A stretch of 64,000 bases of DNA from Agrostemma githago (lineage: Eukaryota; Streptophyta; Magnoliopsida; Caryophyllales; Caryophyllaceae). The notes under the pieces are model-generated. The model was not told where the DNA came from, made no database searches, and saw only the letters and a program-made list of their open reading frames with translations. Of the stretch, positions 54,690-64,000 are shown piece by piece. The stretch covers positions 7,917,142-7,981,141 of the forward strand of contig OY288262.1 of the NCBI GenBank assembly GCA_958450325.1, written 5' to 3'. The position numbers were made by a program, and so were the translations under genes. Position 1 is the stretch's first letter, and the number at the start of each line of letters is the position of its first letter.

Positions 54690-57426
54690 GAGCCCCCACT
54701 CTGACTGAGGCTTGGACAGGGCGAAAGTCAGAGTAGCTACCAAGCCTGTTAAGACCTGGTAGACTTCCGGTCGGGTCGTTTATAGTCCGTTAGACTCGCG
54801 TGAAGGGCTCGCCAGCCGCAAGACATAAATCATACCTGAGCTTGATGATTGTACTCCGTGGGGAATTTGGGCTTGTCGCGTAAGCCCTGGGTGTGCCTGT
54901 GTGTTGGCCCATCCCGTGCTATCCCGGAGAATGCTGCTGGGGAGATTTGATGACTTGCATGTCTTCGCTTGAGTTGTACCTGTATAAGTCAGATAAAAAT
55001 GTATGCAACACGTAGGTAGTAAAATGACTCGTGCTGGGGACAATGATTTTTGAAAGTTGAATTTTTGAAATCCTGAAAGCAATCACGAGCTAGGTTTTCA
55101 AAATGGAAAGGGGTAGGAAAGAAATTCGCAGTTTAAATAGACTGAAATCTGACCTTGTCGAAAAGGATCTTTTTTCAAATGGCTAAATTTTGCAAATCTC
55201 AAAATGGAGTTTGAAGAGAGGGACCTACCGACAGACTCAACTCTGGACAGGACGAGTTGACTGACACGGACTAGACTCTCTAAGGGTTGGACCGTGACTC
55301 GGTAGGGTAGTGGACCGCCTAACAAGACTCTCAAGTTGCGCTATCCCGTAACCTAGGCGAGTGGCAACACGGTCGTATATCGAAATGGGATAGATATGCT
55401 ATAGGGGACTGGCAGTAGTCCGTAATGAGACTGTTTTAGTCTGGTGCCCTTCCGGATTTCCTATTTTAGGATACTTTTCCAAAGTGGGTGATGCCTCGAG
55501 TCTTGACAGATTCTTGTCTTCGACTGAGCCGAGTACTAGGACACACTACAGAAAGAAGGCTAGATTTTTTGTTGGATTTATCTGGATTTTGCGAGTGGAT
55601 GGAGGTCTTCTGTCTAAGAAAAGCCCCCAGGACAACAAAGCTAGCTGTTGAGAACACGATGGTGTCGTGACCGGAATAATGACGCTTTTTGAATGTGTGT
55701 CAATGTGGGTGGTTGTGCCTCTGTTGAAAGGCTGCCTACGTATTCACGTGTGGTGAAATCAAACCGTGCCGTAGTTCATTTGATTGAAAGATATATCATG
55801 GTGCCTAAACTAATAGGACTTTGTGTGTAACTAGCCATAACGACGGTGCAGGCTAGGTGCATTCCAGTGATGTCTTGATCAAAGGGCTTGAATGGTTAGG
55901 ATATTAATCCTGTGACTGTGAGCGTTCGCCGGGGTAGCCCCCTGAGGTGGTGTGAACTATTTGGGCATGTTCTATGCCGACTGCAAGTTGAGTTCCCGTG
56001 TTTGGGGTTGGTAACTGGTTTGGATGGAATTTTAACGAGTTTTGTTCTCGGGATTTTAACGAGTTTTGTTCTCGGGATTTGATGTATTTGGGGATGTGGT
56101 GCTAGGAAGTAAATGGCCTTGATGACTCGAAATCTGGAGCTCGGTTCTGTGGAGCTAAGGCTTCGAGAGCCGGTTTGATAATGAAGTAAATGGCCTTGAT
56201 GACTCGAAATCTGGAGCTCGGTTCTGTGGAGCTCAAGCTTCGAGAGCCGGTTTGATAATGCGGGAAATGGCCTTGACAACTCGAAATCTGGAGCTCGGTT
56301 CTGTGGAGCTAAAGCTTCGAGAGCCGGTTTGATAATGCGGGATCTGGTTTCCATGTCTGGCCCTAGTGGTTAGGGGTATCCTATGGAGCTTGAATCCTCA
56401 AAATTCCGGGCTCTCTCTGGCCTGGGTCTCGGGGAGGTCTTGAGGGTTGTAATATGGGAAGGCTAGATGTGGTGTTAGCTGACCAGCTTGATTGTCACTC
56501 CCCTATTGGATGGTATTGATAATTTTGAATTTGACCGTACCACGGTCAAAGGATTTTCACTTGAGTTGACCGTTGACCACGGTCATGGGTATTTGATTTT
56601 TGATTGACCTCGCAATCATGGGTTTTGATAATTTTGACTGTACCTTGGTCGTGGGGCTTTCACTTGAATTGACCGTTGACCACGGTCATGGGTATTCTGA
56701 ATTTTTTGATGATGGCCTGCTTTTTTGTTTTGGCCTTTTGCTTTTTTTTTTCATGGACTTTCAATTTTTTTTTTTTGACGGCCTTCTTTTTTCTTTGGCC
56801 CTTTCTTTTTTTGACTTTTTTTTTTGATGGCCTTCTTTTTGCTTTGGCCCTTTTTTTTTTTTTTTTACTTTTGATTGACCTCTCAGCCCCGGTCATGGGT
56901 TTTTTTTGAATGTTGGTTAACCTCTCAGCCCCGGTCATGGGTTTTTTTTTTTTCGTCCAGTTTTTTTGTTGGTCAGACTAACACCAAAGGCAGAGATCGG
57001 TTGATCTTATCGGATGGGTGTTTGTTGTGGGAAATGGGCTTGCCTCCCGTCTTAGACCCAAACTAGAAGACTACCCAGATTTGTCATAGGATTCGATATA
57101 CTCCTGCTAAGGGTAGTTATGTGGCTTTCCTATACCAGACATGGAATAGGCAAAAGGAAAACACGGGCTTGGTTTCCTGCAGTCATTATAGATGTGCCTA
57201 TAATAGTCACGTGCATGTGCTCACAGTGTATGATGGTGTTCATCATGTTCTCGGAAACACGTAAGGAAAGTATATTTGAGAAACAGGAAAGCTGATTTTA
57301 TTGGATTTTGAAAGGGAGGACAGAATACAATTGACTCTGACTCTGACTTTGACTTTGACTTCGAAGGGAATAGTACATCCTAGACTCGGACTCAAATCAG
57401 ATCCGGACTCTCGGATAATGTTGTCG
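54690..57426 (-). other. E interior downstream of Gag, non-coding
   Basis: 2.7 kb without polymerase genes. It contains GGCTGCCTACGTA at 55731 with AATCAAACC beyond it, the complement of the TACGTAGGCAGCC block of B (37151). It also holds three tandem 77-bp units (56106-56336), a doubled 24-bp TTTTAACGAGTTTTGTTCTC block (56031-56077), repeats of TGACCACGGTCATGGGTATT (56573, 56678) and a pyrimidine-rich tract (56720-56960). The CCCCCACTCTGACTG purine-rich complement next to 54690 is the likely polypurine-tract region. Confidence 0.6.
56106..56336 (+). repeat. Three tandem 77-bp repeats in E
   Basis: Units start at 56106, 56183 and 56260, built on AAATGGCCTTGATGACTCGA and GGAGCTCGGTTCTGTGGAGC. 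They differ by a few substitutions. An open minus-strand frame across them reflects the repeat length and not coding. Confidence 0.9.
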
Positions 57427-58245
57427 TTAGTCGTCGGCTGTTAAGGACTCGAGTTGATGTCCAGTATAGCCTTTAGTAGAAACTTTACCCAGATCCTCAT
57501 TGTGTCGAAGATTGTCTTCAATCCTAACGCCCATTTCGGTAAGTACAGCAAAGTTTGAAATGCCGGCATATCTAAGATGGACGCGGTAAGGAGGTAGGAG
57601 GTTGTTGATGAACGCCTCCACTAGTGTCTTCTCGTTGGGCTTGTTTACCAACTTTACACTCTCGGCCCTCCATCTTTGAAGATATTTAGTGAACCCTTCT
57701 TTGGGCTCTTGGGCCATGATTTCCAGAGTACGCATTGTAGTCTGGATCTCGATATTTTCGGCGTAGTTCCGAGCGAACTCCGTTGCCACGTCATCCCAAG
57801 TCGGGTATTTCTTAGAATCGAGCCTGTAGTACCAGGCTTTGGGGTGCTTCTTGAGGGAGGAAGGGAATAAGTGCTTAAACATGGTGGACTTTACCCCCTT
57901 GACTGCCATGAAATCTTTGAAAGCCCGGATGTGATGGACTGGGTCTTCAGTACCCTCAAACATTGGAATTCCCGTAAGGTTGAGGTTAGCAGGTAGCTCG
58001 TCATTCAAAGGTGAATAAGTACGAGCATTTTCGGTATGGATCGAGTTGTTCGTCGATAAGTGGACTTGCTCTTCGAGCCTACGAACAACACTGATCAATT
58101 CGGCTATGGGCCCAGTGGGCTCATATCCCTCAACTGGGGCCATCTTTTCCACGGCACTTAGGCGGGTGACTATCGTTGCTTGGTTAGCCTGGATGGCAGC
58201 CAGTTGGGTCTCAATCTTGGCCAGAGCATTTTTCAAATCGTCCAT
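57427..58245 (-). CDS. Gag of element E
   Basis: Chosen start MDDLKNALAKIETQLAAIQA; an upstream in-frame ATG at 58296 adds 17 residues. Residues 1-40 form a coiled coil. The capsid-type domain follows: LNLTGIPMFEGTEDPVHHIR, FKHLFPSSLKKHPKAWYYRL, WDDVATEFARNYAENIEIQT and YLQRWRAESVKLVNKPNEKT. The C-terminus ends LESLTADD at 57427 without a zinc knuckle. The frame is intact over 272 codons, which fits a young or still selected element. It would assemble particles together with enzymes from an autonomous relative. Confidence 0.85.
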   Translation of the reverse strand: MDDLKNALAKIETQLAAIQANQATIVTRLSAVEKMAPVEGYEPTGPIAELISVVRRLEEQVHLSTNNSIHTENARTYSPLNDELPANLNLTGIPMFEGTEDPVHHIRAFKDFMAVKGVKSTMFKHLFPSSLKKHPKAWYYRLDSKKYPTWDDVATEFARNYAENIEIQTTMRTLEIMAQEPKEGFTKYLQRWRAESVKLVNKPNEKTLVEAFINNLLPPYRVHLRYAGISNFAVLTEMGVRIEDNLRHNEDLGKVSTKGYTGHQLESLTADD

Positions 58246-59392
58246 TTTGCGTTGGCGTCTGGTTTCGGGTGGCCTGTCTGTAAGAACACCACGCAATCAG
58301 AAAAGTTGCTTCGGAACTCCAACTCACCAAGGCATAGGAAATAGCGCAGGAGGAGAGACGACTCTAGTTTGACTCGGGTTAGACTCCCCTAAGACAAATG
58401 TGTAGGGTACGATTCTCGGAGTGACTGTGATTAGTCACTCCGTCGGAGAATAGCCCCCGATGTGAAACTAAGGACCTAGACACGACTCAGATGGTGTGAC
58501 ACCTAAGTGACTCGAAAGTGGGGTACGTGAGACACGTGTAAGACATGACCCTTAGAGCAACCGTGATTGATCGCCCTGCTAAGGGGTAGCCCGAAGTGGG
58601 ATCGATAATTTTGTTAAGACTCAAGTGTCGGACGAGTGACCCTTAGACGTAAGGACCGTGAACCTTTTGTTATAAGGCTATGCCTTGTAAAAGGTTGACT
58701 CGGAAAAAACACTTGGATGGGTGACTTGTGCAAGATGGGCTTTCCTTAGGATTCGGCTATGTGGGCCTAGTCCTGTCCGAAGGAAGGTTGACTCGATTGT
58801 GTAAACGGGCCCTCCTTTGTAGGAGTTTGTCCTACGTAGGTGGGCCTTGCCTTAGTCTAATAAGGCGGACCGGGATAGGGAAGAAACTCGTGATGTAAGA
58901 TCGACGGAGTTTCGACGCTAAAGACCTTGACAACTTAAGACGCGACCCGACACTGCTAAATACGGGAAGTCCTAAGGAGAGGAAGGTTTTGAAAATTGAT
59001 TGTTTTTGGAAAGGGTCCGAGAAAACTCGGTTGAGGGCCCAATTTTCGAAAAAACGAAGAGGGTATTGGGCCACGGGTTTTGAAAGTTCGAAATGCTTTT
59101 CGAGTTTTGAATTGGGCAGCACACCATCTATAAAATAGGCTATTTTGAGTAAAATCATAAGTCCTAAATTCGGTATGTGTCCCGAGTTTTGAAATTGAAT
59201 GGTTTGAAAAAGGTGCAATTTTGAAAAATTGACGGTTTTTGAAAACGACTCGGAAACCAAGTAGCATGTAGTCACACAAGCATTATAACGACGCCATGTA
59301 TGCTCTATACTAAGTCTTGGTCGGTCTATAAGGGGTCTATACCAGTGTACATAGTCTAGACGTTGATCGGGACGGACTTCCTAAGTCGAGTT
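58246..59392 (-). other. E leader, PBS not found
   Basis: About 1.1 kb with no coding frame. No TGGCGACTCC-type PBS occurs next to the 5' LTR edge: the LTR stops at CCTATG (minus strand) and continues ATCAACTCGACTTAGG, where the left LTR would end with TCATGTCCACA. An internal deletion that removed the last LTR bases and the PBS is the simplest reading. Confidence 0.55.
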
Positions 59393-62099
<2,707 letters not shown>

Positions 62100-62104
62100 C
62101 ATAC

Positions 62105-64000
62105 GCCATAGTCGTGGCCGCCCGAAAGTTGCGCCCCTACTTCGATGCACACCCGGTAACCGTCCTCACAAACATGCCCCTGGAAAAGGCACTGGAAAAA
62201 TTTGAAAAGTCGGGACGAATGTTGAAATGGGCCGTGGAACTAAGCGGCCTAAGGATCACCTACCAGTCGAGGACGGCGATAAAACTCAAGCACTGGCGGA
62301 GTTCATAGCCGAATGTTCCCACTCGGAAGATGACGACCCACCATCAGAGGCATGGGAGGCCTTCACTGATGGTTCGTCCACCAGCAACGGTTCCAGAGCC
62401 GGTGTCGTCTTAACAAGCCCCGACGGCGAAGAATTCGAACACGCACTAAGGTTCACTTTTCAGGCGTCCAACAATGAAGCCGAATACGAAGCTGTCTTAG
62501 CCGGCATCCACCTGGCCCGAGCAGCCGGAGCCAAACGAATTGTATTATCGACTGACTCACAACTGGTGGTGAACCAGATTAACGGAGAGTACAAAGCCAG
62601 GGAGCCCTCGATGGCGCTCTACCTAAAGAAAGTAAAAGAAGAGCTATCCCAACTCCAATCATACGAGATCAAACAAGTGCCTAGGTCACAGAATAACCAG
62701 GCAGACGCATTGTCAAAACTCGCAAGCTCGAGCTTACAGGATATTAGACGCTCGGTCTGGGTAGACGTCCGACAGGAAAAAAGCATCGCAGCGTCCGAGG
62801 ACGGTCAAGACGACGTCCTCAACATAGAACGCGAAAGCGATAACGATTGGCGGACACCCATCATCGAGTATATCCTGAGCAAACAACTGCCAAAAGACCC
62901 CGCCACAGCTAAACGAATGCCCACAACAGCCGCAAGGTACATGATATTGGATGAACAGCTCTACAAGAGAGGAACCGCTGCTCCAATACTAAGATGCTTG
63001 AAACCACAAGAGGCGGCAGAAGTACTGGACGACATCCACTCGGGGATGTGCGGACACCATATAGGGGGCAGAAACCTGGCACATAAGGCGGTCAGAGCGG
63101 GCTACTACTGGCCAACCGCCATACATGATGCTCGAGAAATGACTAAAAAGTGCAGAAATTGCCAAATCCACTCACTGGTTATCCACGCGCCGGCCAGGGA
63201 TCTACAACCCATCCTGAGCCCTATCCCCTTCGCCCAATGGGGGATGGATATACTAGGGCCCTTCCCTACAGCAACAGGGAACAGGAAGTTCGTAATAGTG
63301 GCAGTGGATTACTTCTCAAAATGGATAGAAGCGGAAGCCGTTCCTAATATCACGGAACCGGCCGTGCGCAAAGTGATATGGCGAAACGTCATAACCCGAT
63401 TTGGCGTACCCAAGGTACTGGTCTTCGATCATGGTCGGCAATTCGACAACCCTCCACTAAGAGAATGGCTAGGGGGATTTGGGACTGCCGTCTGCCATCC
63501 GCAGACCAACGGCCAGGCCGAGGCGGCCAACAAGCAAATTCTCAACGGACTGAGAAAGATGCTGGAAGACCTCAAAGGGAGATGGGCAGATGAGTTACCG
63601 AGTGTCCTCTGGTCCCTAAGAACGACGCAGAAGGCGGCAACAGGACACTCACCGTTCGGCCTAGTATATGGGGCAGAAGCCCTCCTCCCCATAGAAACGC
63701 GCGTTCCCTCCGCCCGTAGCAAATATTATGAGGGCGACAGGAATGAGGCGGCCATGGAAGAAGCCCTGGATCTGGTAGAGGAAACCAGGGAGGAGGCACG
63801 CGTAAACCTGGTGACATATCAACAACGCATGAGAAAGGCCTATAACCGGAGGGTAAACCACCGAAGGTTCCAGGTGGGTGACCTAGTCCTGAGGAAATCC
63901 GCGGCAGTCGGCAAGGCAAACGAACACGGAAAGCTTAGCGCCAACTGGGAAGGACCATATAAGATCACTAAGGTCCTAGGACCAAGTACATACAAGTTGA
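62105..64000 (+). pseudogene. RNase H and integrase of D, open at window end
   Basis: Resumes after E with AIVVAARKLRPYFDAHPVTV. A missing base in the A run near 62281 shifts the frame, after which it is open to the last base. RNase H is complete (AFTDGSSTSNG, NNEAEYEAVLAGIHLA, STDSQLVVNQ, NNQADALSKLAS). The integrase zinc region has HHIGGRNLAHK and CRNCQIH. Core residues are WGMDILG (Asp codon 63247), VFDHG (Asp 63427) and GQAEAAN (Glu 63520). Only 30 residues lie between the second Asp and Glu in place of about 35, so five residues are missing from the core. The chromodomain/C-terminal region and 3' LTR lie outside. Confidence 0.88.

Noticed and set aside
55896..56354. 152-codon minus-strand ORF over the 77-bp repeats
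   Set aside because: Its Ser/Leu/Arg-rich repeats simply mirror the tandem DNA units; the 77-bp period is not a multiple of three, so units are read in different frames.
56660..56938. Lys-rich minus-strand ORF (and Phe-rich plus-strand ORF)
   Set aside because: Read from a pyrimidine-rich tract with T-runs in the E interior; low complexity, no domain.

Overview
This window is nuclear DNA from a flowering plant, most likely a eudicot. The evidence is plant-type L1 LINE, Athila, Tat/Ogre, CACTA, Stowaway and Helitron signatures, plus fragments of plant genes (LHCB4/CP29, an F-box-associated protein, a GT31 galactosyltransferase and a HAD phosphatase). I cannot name the species. There is no intact host gene: essentially the whole window is a nest of transposable elements, as in pericentromeric or other repeat-rich chromatin. 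The letters A1, B, C, D, E, F, G, H, I and J are labels used here.

Layout. (1) 1-7713: a decayed minus-strand L1 LINE (117 to about 5760). It lies beside sequence that ends in a textbook Helitron 3' terminus (7682-7713) and carries an LHCB4 exon fragment joined to an F-box-associated fragment. A perfect 116-bp direct repeat (1-116 and 7037-7152) brackets LINE plus cargo. (2) 7714-11645: LTR debris (F at 8608, G at about 9790-11345) and one arm of a MITE. (3) 11646-41430: Tat/Ogre-like element B. It has a 2.1-kb 5' LTR, a PBS, a mini-Gag, a partial RNase H, an integrase and an antisense gene, but no capsid domain, protease or reverse transcriptase. (4) 16547-35453: Athila-like element A1 inserted in the RNase H of B, with a 5-bp TSD (AGTAC). 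A1 itself holds C (22019-27262), a second copy of the B family, followed by an unrelated LTR-like segment I (27263-29102). Together C and I replace most of the A1 RT-integrase region. (5) 41431-42792: part of a minus-strand Athila-type LTR (H) that truncates B. (6) 42793-64000: Tat-type element D, fairly intact and open at the window end. It is split by a CACTA transposon J (43759-48368) carrying two captured host-gene fragments, and by E (51847-62099, TSD CATAC), a young minus-strand LTR element that encodes only Gag.

Inferred order of insertion: B, then A1 and H; C into A1; D into H; J and E into D. The two E LTRs are nearly identical and the A1 LTRs are visibly more diverged, which fits this order.

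The most unusual pattern is a promoter-like module: short perfect or near-perfect palindromes just upstream of the TATA box. It occurs in all eight LTRs in which I could place a TATA box (A1, B, C, D, E, F, G, H), although the palindrome sequence differs between lineages. The same arrangement recurs inside elements, ahead of the envelope-position ORF of A1 and ahead of the antisense ORF of B. The other main results are the shared RT-less structure of B and C, host-gene capture by a Helitron and by a CACTA element, and an apparent very long target duplication at the LINE.
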